Assembly (NCBI GenBank): GCA_965660815.1
Contig: CBFIBG010000012.1
Location: 38,578-102,577 of the forward strand
Length of the DNA: 64,000 nt
Reading direction: 5' to 3'
Origin: Glaciecola sp965660815
Lineage (GTDB): Bacteria > Pseudomonadota > Gammaproteobacteria > Enterobacterales > Alteromonadaceae
Part shown: positions 52,912 through 61,644 of the stretch, in pieces
Layout: every line of letters begins with the position of its first letter
How positions within the stretch are numbered: the first letter of the stretch is position 1
Notes under the pieces: model-generated
Seen by the model: the letters and a program-made list of their open reading frames with translations, nothing else
The model's database searches: none
What the model was told of the DNA's origin: nothing
Program-made: the position numbers and the translations under genes

Positions 52912-55551
52912 TTACTGAGCGACTCTTGTTGGAGATAGAATCACTGCGTTTGCCAATAACAAATTAAGGCCTTCTAAATAAGCGCGAGTAGTTGGGCTTT
53001 GGGTAAATCCTATCGCGATGCCGCCTGAATGGTATTGCGCTATGACAAATGGTTTGAACGCTAATTGCAATCGGCTTTCTTCCCATAAATAACCACTTTC
53101 GAGCAGTTCCTCTGCCGCAGCAAATTTAAATACGTTAGTGCCGTCAGCTTCGTTGAGAGGTTGATAAATCTCTCTACCTGTCACCAACGCAATCGCGCTT
53201 TGATAGCCTGACGCTAAGAAGTGATTTTGGTCGGCCAGAGTCTTAACCAAAACGCCAGGAATATCTTCTGGTTTAGCGTTGTGGTTGTGAATGTGTTTTT
53301 CATAATCTTCTATAGAATTGAAATTCACTCCTTCAGCTGTGTCACTATCAGCTTTGGTTGATTTATTCTCTTTGTTGGAGCTCGCATTCTCGAGTTTTGT
53401 CGAAAACAGCTGACTTGCGTCTTTCGCTAATTGAGCAATGCTAGATTCAAAGGCGACCAGTGTGCCGCCATCAGACACAAATTGTTTCAGCGCGTTTGCT
53501 GTATTTTTGCTAGATAAGTCGCTACCGTAAGTATCGGGTACAATGATGACGTCATAATTTTCTAACTTTGCACGGCTTAAGGTTGCCATTCTGATGGGAG
53601 ACACAGGCAATCCAAGCTGCCTTTCAAGTACAAATCGAGTATTGCCTGCTGACAATGGGTTCGTGCCTTCACCCCATACCAAGGCAATTTTCGGCAGTTT
53701 TAACTGAGCAAAAGAACGACTCCCGAAGTTTGGCCCCTCTTCCACCCAGCTAGATTGCATGGGAGTGACGCTGCTGCCGTAGCGAGCTGCAATTTCAGAT
53801 AACTGCTCATACAGATTGTCTGGATTGTCTGCGACGCTAAAAATCACACTGCCCATGGGTAAGGTTTTTCCTTGGTAGGTAAAGGCCTTATCGGTTGTCT
53901 TTCCGATTAATCCCGCTTTTAAAGCATCGACGACTGTTCGCGCTTGTCCTGCATGATCCCAACTGATGGCGTAACCAAACTCTGCACGAGCAAACTGCTG
54001 ATTCATTAAAGGATCGCTACTTTCGATAATCGTTGCATCGTCCAGCTTGACTCGATCGCACTCTTTGCTGTTCAGGCCACTCATCAATATCATGGACCAA
54101 GCCGTGACATCGTAAAGTTCGTGATTTAATCCATTCGCCCTTCGCTTTTCTTGTTCTTCAATAAAGCTTTCTTTTAGCGGCGTATTTTTACTTAACAGTG
54201 TTTTAATCAACCTGCCTTGGGGTTGAGCCTTATCTATGACGATGGCTCCCTCATCAAAAGTGGTTCTGCACTGACGCGCCCCCTCATTTAGTCGGTGCAC
54301 TTCAATGCCCTGTTTGGCAAGTGTGCGAGCTAACCTTTCTGCTTCATATCGTCGCTCTGCCAAGTCGATCAATATATATCTATTATCGGCTTTTTTGCCC
54401 TCTTCAATGGCGCTTTGTCGGTAGTCTAAATACGACCGCAAAAAGGAGTTTTTGTTATTGGCGACGGTTTCAAGTGTTGCCAATGAACTTAACACATTAT
54501 TGCGTACCCCTTCTTTATATGTTAATAGTTTTCCATCGCGGCGTTTTCTTACCAAAGCTCGCGCTGAAGCCTGCTCAAAGGTCATTGCAATGGCTCCATT
54601 TAGCGTGGGCCACATATCGCCATACCCCGGGTAGAAAGCATCGTATACTTCTCGGGTAAAATACGGCACGCCGTAGCGGTCAAACCATGAGCCCATATTC
54701 TTCCCTAGTTGAGCCTGCCTTTGATGCTGTTTTTCAGTAATGTTTGGGTTGTGGGGCTTGGCCGCCGGGGGGAAATAATAGGTACTTTCGCCACTCATTT
54801 CATGGCTGTCCACATAAATAACGGGGTTGTATTTCAATACTGCAGCGATTTTGCCCTGTGTCTCAGGTTGAGTCATGGCAAACCAATCACGGTTTAAATC
54901 GAATAAATAATGATTGAAGCGACCTCTAGGCCATGGCTCTTGATGCTCAACTGAATAAATATCGGACAGCGGCGCAAGGCCAACCGACGATTCAAAGTGA
55001 TGCACAAAGCGGGCTCTACCGTCGGGATTTTGAAGCGGATCGATGACAATGACCGTGTTTTGTAATAGGTTATTTACCAACTCATCATCTTCAGCTGCAA
55101 GTAAATGATAAGCAACAAAAAGAGCACTATCTGGAGGCGAGATTTCGTTACCGTGAACGCCATAAGACAACCAAATGACTGCAGGCAAGGACTCTATAAC
55201 GTCGTCGTCAAGACTTTCTCCTTCTCCAAGCTTCTGTAAGTCTGCTTGAATAGAATCTAGTCGAGCAATATTTTCTTGTGATGATATGACACCGTATATC
55301 AAATCGCGACCTTGCCATGTTTCTCCATATTTATTGATTTTCATGCGCTTGGGCTGCTGCTCTGCCAATGCTCGCATAAATGTATGAATATCGGTTGGAG
55401 AAGAGATTGCTTCACCGTGGTCGTGCCCCACTACTTTTTGTAAAGTGGGGACATTGGGATCGTATTTTGCAGTTGGAAAAGTTTGGCTGCCTGCCTGAAA
55501 CGCCACTCCAACAATCAGTATGCATGCCGTAAGAATTTTTTTTGTTATCAC
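52912..55551 (-). CDS. M14-family zinc carboxypeptidase (exported)
   Basis: An 879-residue exported metallopeptidase. The signal peptide is about 1-22 (ending AGS). The M14 domain covers about 40-390, with zinc ligands H and E in YGVHGNEISPPDSALF, the substrate arginine in DPLQNPDGRARFVHHF, the third ligand in YVDSHEMSGESTYYF, and the catalytic Glu probably in AMTFEQASARAL. The last 450 residues, including a glutamine-amidotransferase-like part (ALVWGEGTNPLS, VIIVPDTYG), are typical of this large gammaproteobacterial M14 group. The start is GTG. It is co-transcribed with the HNH gene. Confidence 0.88.
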   Translation of the reverse strand: MITKKILTACILIVGVAFQAGSQTFPTAKYDPNVPTLQKVVGHDHGEAISSPTDIHTFMRALAEQQPKRMKINKYGETWQGRDLIYGVISSQENIARLDSIQADLQKLGEGESLDDDVIESLPAVIWLSYGVHGNEISPPDSALFVAYHLLAAEDDELVNNLLQNTVIVIDPLQNPDGRARFVHHFESSVGLAPLSDIYSVEHQEPWPRGRFNHYLFDLNRDWFAMTQPETQGKIAAVLKYNPVIYVDSHEMSGESTYYFPPAAKPHNPNITEKQHQRQAQLGKNMGSWFDRYGVPYFTREVYDAFYPGYGDMWPTLNGAIAMTFEQASARALVRKRRDGKLLTYKEGVRNNVLSSLATLETVANNKNSFLRSYLDYRQSAIEEGKKADNRYILIDLAERRYEAERLARTLAKQGIEVHRLNEGARQCRTTFDEGAIVIDKAQPQGRLIKTLLSKNTPLKESFIEEQEKRRANGLNHELYDVTAWSMILMSGLNSKECDRVKLDDATIIESSDPLMNQQFARAEFGYAISWDHAGQARTVVDALKAGLIGKTTDKAFTYQGKTLPMGSVIFSVADNPDNLYEQLSEIAARYGSSVTPMQSSWVEEGPNFGSRSFAQLKLPKIALVWGEGTNPLSAGNTRFVLERQLGLPVSPIRMATLSRAKLENYDVIIVPDTYGSDLSSKNTANALKQFVSDGGTLVAFESSIAQLAKDASQLFSTKLENASSNKENKSTKADSDTAEGVNFNSIEDYEKHIHNHNAKPEDIPGVLVKTLADQNHFLASGYQSAIALVTGREIYQPLNEADGTNVFKFAAAEELLESGYLWEESRLQLAFKPFVIAQYHSGGIAIGFTQSPTTRAYLEGLNLLLANAVILSPTRVAQ

Positions 55552-55745
55552 CGGTAGTGCCCCATTTATATCTTGTTTGGTATTAGTTGATTGATACCAT
55601 TATTATCCTGTCTTAACAAGTTGCTGATTGTAAAAATGCATTTTAATTAAATCTAAAGACGGCTCTGGGTAGGCATTGGCATTTTTTATCAATCCAGTCT
55701 AGGCGTCGGCAAGTATCAATTACTTTAATTCAAAGAGAGTCAACA

Positions 55746-55937
55746 ATGAGTCTATCAAGAGCTGAAAGTTTTGAATGTCCTTATTGCATGGTACTCAACG
55801 ATATTGAGGTCGACGAAATAAATGACATAGGACAACAGCAAATTGTGGATTGCCAAATTTGCTGCTCTCCTATTGAACTGACGATGTTCGACAATGGATT
55901 TGGACTTGAAATAGTAGCAAAACGAGACGATGAATAA
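55746..55937 (+). CDS. CPXCG-motif cysteine-rich protein
   Basis: A 63-residue protein with the family motif CPYC (C11, C14) and a second pair in CQICC (C36, C39/C40), forming a predicted zinc ribbon. Its function is unknown. AGAGAG lies before the ATG. The stop shares one base with the ATG of the flavin reductase gene (TAATG), so the two are coupled. Confidence 0.85.
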   Translation: MSLSRAESFECPYCMVLNDIEVDEINDIGQQQIVDCQICCSPIELTMFDNGFGLEIVAKRDDE

Positions 55938-56602
55938 TGACCACAAAACTGTTTAGTGAGCAATCAATTTTGCAATTACCGCAACGTGTACGTGCAAATT
56001 TGATCAATTCCTTATCGGGCTTTAAAAGCGCCAACTTAGTAGGTACAACGAGTGAAGACGGCGTGCATAATTTGGCTATGATAAGCAGCGCATTTCATGT
56101 GGGGGCAAATCCACCGCTGCTTGGAATATTAATGAGACCTCATACCGTGGTTAGAGACACATTAGCCAACATAAAAAATACCGGCGTATTCACAGTCAAT
56201 CATGTAAGCAAGGACTTTGTCGAACAAGCGCATCAATGCTCTGCCAGATACGAGAGTGAAACCAGTGAGTTTGAAGCCACAGGTTTACAGGTGCAATTGG
56301 CCAATGCAATCAAAGCCCCTTATGTTGAAGAAGCTAAAATAAAAATGGCGTTACAGGTCGAGCAAGTCACTAAAATAGAATTAAACAACACAGAATTAGT
56401 CATCGGTCGCATTGTTGAGGTTATTATTCCGAACGATAGCCTATTAGACGATGGTTACGTGGATATAGAAAAGTATCATTCTGTCGCAGTATCATGTTTG
56501 GATAGCTATCATTCAACTGACAGAATAGATCGTTATAGTTACGCTAAACCAGATAAAGCCCTTACTTCTATATGGACGAATAAAGATGATCCCGAATCTT
56601 GA
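55937..56602 (+). CDS. Flavin reductase-family (FMN-binding split barrel) protein
   Basis: A 221-residue flavoprotein with the split-barrel fold: SANLVGTTSEDGVHNLAMIS and PPLLGILMRPHTVVRDTLAN are the typical FMN-binding segments, followed by NTGVFTVNHVSKDFV. Members reduce or bind FMN for partner oxygenases or act as sensors; the substrate cannot be deduced. It overlaps the CPXCG gene by one base and the next small ORF by 17 bases. Confidence 0.85.
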   Translation: MTTKLFSEQSILQLPQRVRANLINSLSGFKSANLVGTTSEDGVHNLAMISSAFHVGANPPLLGILMRPHTVVRDTLANIKNTGVFTVNHVSKDFVEQAHQCSARYESETSEFEATGLQVQLANAIKAPYVEEAKIKMALQVEQVTKIELNNTELVIGRIVEVIIPNDSLLDDGYVDIEKYHSVAVSCLDSYHSTDRIDRYSYAKPDKALTSIWTNKDDPES

Positions 56603-56720
56603 CCAATTATTGCTGGTGTGTGGAATTTCGCTGGGGGCAGTGGCCCTAATTGTTTGGCTCATGCTAAAAATACCGAATGATACGGCCAATGAGGAAAAAG
56701 ACGACCAAAATGAACAATGA
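56586..56720 (+). CDS. 44-residue single-pass membrane protein
   Basis: A 45-codon ORF. The N-terminus MIPNLDQLLLVCG leads into a hydrophobic helix (SLGAVALIVWLML) and then an acidic, polar tail (NDTANEEKDDQNEQ). It begins inside the last codons of the flavin reductase gene (17-base overlap in another frame), consistent with translational coupling. No independent ribosome site is clear. Confidence 0.5.
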   Translation: MIPNLDQLLLVCGISLGAVALIVWLMLKIPNDTANEEKDDQNEQ

Positions 56721-56828
56721 CGAACTAATCAACCAAATTGGTGTCCAAATAAGTTAACATAGATCAATTTACTAAAAGTATTTACTTTACAATCCATAAA
56801 AGCTCGGTCAAAGTAAACAACATGTATT

Positions 56829-56855
56829 AAAGGCTCGTGATTTTCACGGGCCTTT
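56829..56855 (+). terminator. 12-bp hairpin after the CPXCG-flavin reductase operon
   Basis: AAAGGCTCGTGA (56829-56840) pairs with TCACGGGCCTTT (56844-56855), with one G-U and a 3-base loop. Strong stem, weak T-tail. Probable terminator, separating this operon from the HiPIP gene. Confidence 0.7.
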
Positions 56856-56878
56856 GTCGTTTCAGGCTATAAGTAAAA

Positions 56879-56897
56879 AAGAATTATTATCATTAGC
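56879..56897. promoter_or_regulatory. Fur-box-like site upstream of the HiPIP gene
   Basis: Read on the minus strand, the 19 bases GCTAATGATAATAATTCTT match 15 of 19 positions of the classical Fur box (GATAATGATAATCATTATC). It lies 23 bases before the HiPIP ATG, suited to iron-dependent repression. Confidence 0.55.
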
Positions 56898-56920
56898 GTT
56901 TTAACATTAAGGAACTAACT

Positions 56921-57211
56921 ATGAAATCAGTAAATCGTCGAGATTTCTTAAAACTCACTGGCACAGGTCTTATTGGCATGACAATGGGCGGCGCAGCACT
57001 ACGAGCCAACGCTCAAGAGCGTGTTGATCCAGCTTCACAACAAGCAGCCGCATTAAAATACGTAGAAGTCTCTCCTAAAGAAGGCCAATACTGTGAGAAC
57101 TGCATGTATATCCAAGGCGAAGCGGGTGCCGACTGGCGTCCATGTGCAATCTTCCCAGGTAAAGTAGTAGCCGCTAAAGGCTGGTGTTCTGCCTGGATGA
57201 AAAAAGGATAA
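56921..57211 (+). CDS. High-potential iron-sulfur protein (HiPIP), Tat-exported
   Basis: A 96-residue periplasmic electron carrier. A twin-arginine signal begins NRRDFLKLTG and ends near residue 31 (ANA). The four cluster cysteines are C58 and C61 (CENC), C75 and C89, matching HiPIP spacing, with aromatic residues around WCSAWM. It holds a 4Fe-4S cluster and shuttles electrons, often to terminal oxidases or reductases. AAGGA lies before the ATG. It is monocistronic, followed by hairpins and a terminator. A Fur-like box precedes it. Confidence 0.92.
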   Translation: MKSVNRRDFLKLTGTGLIGMTMGGAALRANAQERVDPASQQAAALKYVEVSPKEGQYCENCMYIQGEAGADWRPCAIFPGKVVAAKGWCSAWMKKG

Positions 57212-57241
57212 TACGGTTTAGTAAACCTCTGTCCATGTAAT

Positions 57242-57262
57242 GCTCCTCCAATTTCAAGGAGC
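57242..57262 (+). terminator. Small hairpin after HiPIP gene
   Basis: GCTCCT (57242-57247) pairs with AGGAGC (57257-57262), loop of 9 bases. Without a T-run; it probably helps the stronger terminator that follows. Confidence 0.35.
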
Positions 57263-57273
57263 GCCGTAATTAA

Positions 57274-57302
57274 CTCATCGCCTGATAAGCGGTGAGTTTT
57301 TT
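57274..57302 (+). terminator. Rho-independent terminator of the HiPIP gene
   Basis: CTCATCGC (57274-57281) pairs with GCGGTGAG (57289-57296; one G-U), followed by TTTTTT. A clean intrinsic terminator. Confidence 0.85.
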
Positions 57303-57791
57303 ATGTCAATATACTGAATCCAACTTGAAGGGTTTGAAACCAACTAACACTGAATCTGGTGCAGACAGAGCCGGGTGTATTTACAACCAAGTGGCACAAA
57401 TCGGTAATAAGTGTATAAGTCGCTATAATTAACACACACATTGGCAGTTTTTGTGCTTCGTAAGTTTCTAAAATTTGAACAAAATTCGGTGTAGGTAGGA
57501 TATTGAGCCCCATTTTTTCATCGATAAAACCGAAGTATACGTACGTTTTACTCGATTTAATCCGATAATTTATTGAAACCACAAAGAAAGTATCTAATAA
57601 AAATCATTTAATTCAATTGGTTAATTGTTATTTATTTGTGAAAGGGACTAAATTTTTCGCATTACCTATATTCTCTCCAGTTATAAATTAAATTTTAATT
57701 AGAACTACTGTGTATATAAGAGTTCGGCTTTTTCTTTCATTTTGTCGTACTGTTTTATGTCGCGTTACAAAAATAATTAGAGGGAAAGTAA

Positions 57792-58559
57792 ATGAAGAAA
57801 ATTTTAATAACCGGTTTGTTAGCTGCTGTTAGTTATACAACCGTCGCGCAAGAAGTATGTGAAGGTTATGGGCCTCAAACTCCAAGAGATATTGACTCCT
57901 TGGAAGGCGAAAACAGTGTCATGTTCTCTTTAGCACCTCCTGCAAAGCATATGAATCTATGTAACATACACTTTCATGTAGGGGCTGAGCATAAGGGCAA
58001 GGAATTTTCACTCACCACAGGTGATCCTTCAGATGGTTACCAATGTGAAATTAGCACCACCCTTACTCGCACTGAGCTTGCCGCTCCCGAAGGGGACGTA
58101 TGTAATGGTTTAAAGCCTGGCGATACCATTGAAATGCACTGGGTTCATACTTCTTGTGACGTTGAACCGGGTCCAGGTTTAGGTTCTTGCTTGTCTGATG
58201 CATGCGCAAACCCGAACTTACGCGTTGAGACTCAAGTATTTACGCTGGTCAATGACTCAAGTGCGATGAACTTTATGGACATGGATGCCGGTGGAGAGAT
58301 GGGTGGCTATCAACAAGCCAAAATGATCCCAAATACTACAGGTGCCCCAGTAGAGTTCTTAGGCTCAACAACGGGTCCAAGCTTCACAGAGCAAAAATGT
58401 TCACCACTGCAAGTTAGCTGGTCGGTAAGACCGCAGTGCGCGAAATTGGATATTAATAGCCTTGCGAAATGGTGTGAAAGCAACGACTTCGACGAGAGCA
58501 AAGCACATGGCGTGCGTGAGTTAGTAACAGATAAGCGTTTGTTGTCTCACATTCACTAA
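57792..58559 (+). CDS. Delta-class carbonic anhydrase-like protein (exported)
   Basis: A 255-residue exported protein with a signal peptide (about 1-19, ending VA/Q). It resembles bacterial proteins annotated as delta-class carbonic anhydrase: MNLCNIHFHVGAEHKG carries clustered histidines, and IEMHWVHTSC carries a second His pair, both likely zinc-binding. Eight cysteines suggest disulfides, consistent with export. Carbonic anhydrase would speed CO2/bicarbonate exchange in the periplasm. I am recalling the family and could not verify it. AGAGGGAAAG precedes the ATG. It is monocistronic with a strong terminator. Confidence 0.72.
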   Translation: MKKILITGLLAAVSYTTVAQEVCEGYGPQTPRDIDSLEGENSVMFSLAPPAKHMNLCNIHFHVGAEHKGKEFSLTTGDPSDGYQCEISTTLTRTELAAPEGDVCNGLKPGDTIEMHWVHTSCDVEPGPGLGSCLSDACANPNLRVETQVFTLVNDSSAMNFMDMDAGGEMGGYQQAKMIPNTTGAPVEFLGSTTGPSFTEQKCSPLQVSWSVRPQCAKLDINSLAKWCESNDFDESKAHGVRELVTDKRLLSHIH

Positions 58560-58590
58560 GCCGTCGTAGTTAAATTAACATTTAGGATTA

Positions 58591-58621
58591 GCCGGTGTTA
58601 TTCATTCACCGGCTTTTTTTT
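58591..58621 (+). terminator. Rho-independent terminator of the carbonic anhydrase gene
   Basis: GCCGGTG (58591-58597) pairs with CACCGGC (58607-58613), loop of 9 bases, followed by eight T residues. Strong intrinsic terminator. Confidence 0.9.
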
Positions 58622-58739
58622 ATTTACCACAACAGAACTCGCTTAAATCTAGAATGTTTACTTTGACATTCTAGTCTCTCATTCAAAATTATATTCTGCC
58701 GATAACTAAGTCATTAAAAGTCAAAGATTAATATATATC

Positions 58740-60014
58740 ATGATAATGGCGCAGCAAATAGTGAGAGATACAGCACTTTCTAAAAGTTTACAAACCATTC
58801 CGATAAGCCAAATTAAACTTGGTATGATCATTCATGCGATTGGCAGTCAATCAGGATCTTTGGGCGTGAAACATAAGGGCGAGGTTAAACATTTAAACGT
58901 TATTCCTCAGTTGAAAAAGAATGGCGTTAAGACGGTGGTAGTTGAGCAGCCTAGCGACTCATTTTTATATAAAACTGCTCGTAAGATAGGATTTTTTCAA
59001 CATTTTGCAAACAGCCTGACATTTACAAAGGCAATTAACCAGACCAATATAGATATCTTTGAGTCGGAAGGGTTTAGTGCTGAATACGCCACTGCCTATA
59101 AACTTATTTCGAAAAGCGAAAGCATATTCAACGACATTAAAAAAGACATTGCTTCTGAAACACCTGTGTCAATTAAAGCAGTAGATGAGTTAGCAAAAGC
59201 TATTTATCAAAGTCAAAGCAAAGACCCAAACGCACTGCTAGGCGTTTCCATGATAATGGATGCCAACACGTATCAAGCCAATCATGCTTTTCATTGCGCG
59301 AATCTAATGTGCCATTTTGCTCGTCATTTAGGCATGTCAGAGCGTGAGTGTATTCAACTATCTGTGCTTGGGTATGTGTTTGATTTAGGCATGCTTACCA
59401 TAGACAAAAAAATACTCCAAAAAACACATGCACTCACTAAAAGTGAAACCGAATTAATTAAAAAGCATGTGAATGTGACGCTTGACCTAGTCCGCCATTT
59501 GAAACTTGATAGTGAGTTATTATTAGCAATAGAACAACATCATGAACGGCTAGATGGATCTGGTTATCCAGCAGGGGTCAATGGCTCAGACATTCAAAAA
59601 TACAGCAGAATGCTGGCGATTGTAGATGCCTATGATGCAATGACATCCCAGCGTTCATTTCAAACTCCAGTTGTGCCGCAACGAGCGTTATCCTTAATTA
59701 TGGAAGAAAATAGCGGCTTTGATTCAAAACTGGCGAAACAATTTTTACACAGCATTGGGCTTTACCCAGTAGGAAGTCTAGTCATATTGTCTTGCAACAA
59801 GGTTGGAATTGTAACAAGCATAAATAAACACAGTCTTAGAAATCCGACGGTTCAAATATTCTACGATGCCAAAAAGCGACACTTTATTGAGCCAAAAGCG
59901 ATAGATTTATCCAACATAAATAACCTTGCCGCAAAAGATAACGCGATAAGTATTCAAAAGTCGGTGCTGGCCTGCGAATATGGCATCACACCAAACCAAA
60001 TCTTTGGTGTGTAA
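58740..60014 (+). CDS. HD-GYP-domain protein with altered HD motif
   Basis: A 424-residue protein. The N-terminal domain (about 15-130, PISQIKLGMIIHAIG) resembles DUF3391, typical of HD-GYP cyclic-di-GMP phosphodiesterases. The HD-GYP domain covers about 165-350. The first His (NHAFHCANLM) and the GYP motif (QHHERLDGSGYPAG) are intact, as is VDAYDAMTSQR. However, the canonical LLHDIGK is here YVFDLGM: the metal-binding His and the following Lys are replaced. It may be inactive or changed in activity. No ribosome site is clear; an in-frame ATG follows at 58746. Confidence 0.85.
   Translation: MIMAQQIVRDTALSKSLQTIPISQIKLGMIIHAIGSQSGSLGVKHKGEVKHLNVIPQLKKNGVKTVVVEQPSDSFLYKTARKIGFFQHFANSLTFTKAINQTNIDIFESEGFSAEYATAYKLISKSESIFNDIKKDIASETPVSIKAVDELAKAIYQSQSKDPNALLGVSMIMDANTYQANHAFHCANLMCHFARHLGMSERECIQLSVLGYVFDLGMLTIDKKILQKTHALTKSETELIKKHVNVTLDLVRHLKLDSELLLAIEQHHERLDGSGYPAGVNGSDIQKYSRMLAIVDAYDAMTSQRSFQTPVVPQRALSLIMEENSGFDSKLAKQFLHSIGLYPVGSLVILSCNKVGIVTSINKHSLRNPTVQIFYDAKKRHFIEPKAIDLSNINNLAAKDNAISIQKSVLACEYGITPNQIFGV
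59987..60011 (+). terminator. Hairpin at the 3' end of the HD-GYP gene
   Basis: CACACCAAA (59987-59995) pairs perfectly with TTTGGTGTG (60003-60011), loop of 7 bases, within the last codons just before the stop. A possible terminator or RNA stability element. Confidence 0.35.
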
Positions 60015-60121
60015 AGGTTTGTGTAATTGAAAGACTTTACTTTATAAACCGTCTTCATTACTTGAGATAGCCACTCATTTTTCACTGTTGGTATTGCAAA
60101 GACGAAAAGAAATTGATGTTT

Positions 60122-61408
60122 CTAGTGCAACTTAAGCATGGGTCGTAAACGCTTGTTAATTCGATTAGATATCATAAACAAAAGCGTCTTTAGCTTGCCA
60201 AAAATAACGAGTTGATGCATTCGGTATAGGCTGATATACACCATGCGCGCCAGTTTGCCCTCTATAAAAACACTGCCTTTGGTCAAATTGCCCATAAGAC
60301 TGCCTATTGTTGAATAGGACGATAGGGACACTAGTGAGCCATAATCCACATATTGATAGTCAACCGGCTCTTTCCCCTTTTCTGAAAGCTTTATATTGTC
60401 AAACAGCCTGCTCGCCATTTGATGCGCAGATTGTGCGCGAGGCGGGACTTTTGAGCCATCTGGCATTTCAAAATGAGCACAGTCGCCTATCGCATAAATA
60501 CGTTCGTCTTGTGTGCATTGAAATTGAGAATTGACGATTAGTTGGTTAATGCGATTGCTTTCTAGGCCATCGAGCTTAGCAAGAAATGGTGGGGCTTTGA
60601 TCCCGGCTGCCCAGACCGACATTTTACTGGTAATAAATCCGCCATCTTGTGTGTGCAGTCCGTCTTTGTCAACTTTTGACACCGTGGTGTTTAGCTTAAT
60701 GTTTACCCCAAGCTTTCTTAACTCGGACGCAACATTTTGTGAAATACGCTCTGGAAGTGCAGGCAATAAACGAGGACCTGCTTCGACTATGGTCACTTCA
60801 AGACGATTAGAAGATACCTGCGTATACCCATAAGAACGCAGCAACTCGGCTGTTTTAAATAACTCTGCGGCCAGTTCCACACCAGTTGCGCCAGCGCCAA
60901 CAATGGCGATATTGAGGATCATATTCTTTTCATCAGCTTGTAGTTTTAAAAACTCATCGAGCAGCCTAGTATGAAACTGCTGTGCGCTTTTCACTGAATC
61001 TAAGAATATGCAAAAGTCACTTGCGCCAGGCGTACCAAAGTCGTTTGTTACCGAGCCCAATGCAAAAACAAGTTTGTCGTAATTGATGTTTCGAGCTTCA
61101 AGCACTTCATTGCCTTCAGCATCAATAAGGGGAGAGAGTTTCAGTTGTTGTTCGTTGCGATCGATGCCTGTTACTTCGCCTAAGTGAAAATGAAACCCAT
61201 TTCTTTGGCTAATAGCAAGATAGTCTACGCCATCGATATTAGCGTCGAGTGACCCAGCAGCGACTTCGTGTAATAGAGGTTTCCAGACATGAGTTCTATT
61301 TTTGTCAATTAATATGACTTTTGTCGAACTTTTACGATAATAGCGGCCTAATTTAACGGCCAGTTCAAGGCCTCCAGCGCCACCACCGACAATAACGAAT
61401 GTTTGCAT
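60122..61408 (-). CDS. ndh: Type II NADH dehydrogenase (Ndh)
   Basis: A 428-residue single-chain NADH:quinone oxidoreductase. The FAD-binding Rossmann motif is FVIVGGGAGGLELAVKLG, the NADH motif is IAIVGAGATGVELAAEL, and the second FAD/quinone segment is IYAIGDCAHF. A C-terminal amphipathic region (about 375-428, ending basic) should hold it on the membrane. It feeds electrons to quinone without pumping protons. I chose the ATG at 61408, directly before the FAD motif, since the longer frame to 61465 adds a hydrophobic stretch not typical of the family. It is monocistronic. Confidence 0.93.
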   Translation of the reverse strand: MQTFVIVGGGAGGLELAVKLGRYYRKSSTKVILIDKNRTHVWKPLLHEVAAGSLDANIDGVDYLAISQRNGFHFHLGEVTGIDRNEQQLKLSPLIDAEGNEVLEARNINYDKLVFALGSVTNDFGTPGASDFCIFLDSVKSAQQFHTRLLDEFLKLQADEKNMILNIAIVGAGATGVELAAELFKTAELLRSYGYTQVSSNRLEVTIVEAGPRLLPALPERISQNVASELRKLGVNIKLNTTVSKVDKDGLHTQDGGFITSKMSVWAAGIKAPPFLAKLDGLESNRINQLIVNSQFQCTQDERIYAIGDCAHFEMPDGSKVPPRAQSAHQMASRLFDNIKLSEKGKEPVDYQYVDYGSLVSLSSYSTIGSLMGNLTKGSVFIEGKLARMVYISLYRMHQLVIFGKLKTLLFMISNRINKRLRPMLKLH

Positions 61409-61600
61409 TTCCAGTTTACCTCGTACTAAGCCAGAACTATGCAAATATACTATGTAAAGTTGCATAATGTTCGAGAGCGCCCATGTATAATGAGGTGTCT
61501 AATAGGCACTTTCTTCATACTGATATATTACATTATTCATTAATTTTTCATTTAGTACTAATGAACGATTTGACTTACTCACAAGGTATAGGATAAGAAA

Positions 61601-61627
61601 AATAAAAAAGCCCCATTAAGAGGCTTT
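61601..61627 (-). terminator. Rho-independent terminator of the PEP-CTERM gene
   Basis: On the minus strand AAAGCC pairs with GGCTTT (arms 61607-61612 and 61622-61627), followed by a T-rich tail. It lies 18 bases past the stop of the leftward gene. Confidence 0.75.
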
Positions 61628-61644
61628 ACATACGTTATCAAAAT

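Larger units (their letters stand above)
57212..57791. other. Intergenic region after the HiPIP gene
   Basis: About 580 bases. The first 90 contain two hairpins (listed separately). A 93-codon minus-strand frame at 57301-57582 has no ribosome site and no recognisable features. The last 200 bases are very AT-rich and should hold the carbonic anhydrase promoter. No supported gene. Confidence 0.4.

Noticed and set aside
57301..57582. 93-codon minus-strand frame after the HiPIP gene
   Set aside because: It has no ribosome site or family features, and its end abuts the HiPIP terminator. Judged a chance frame.
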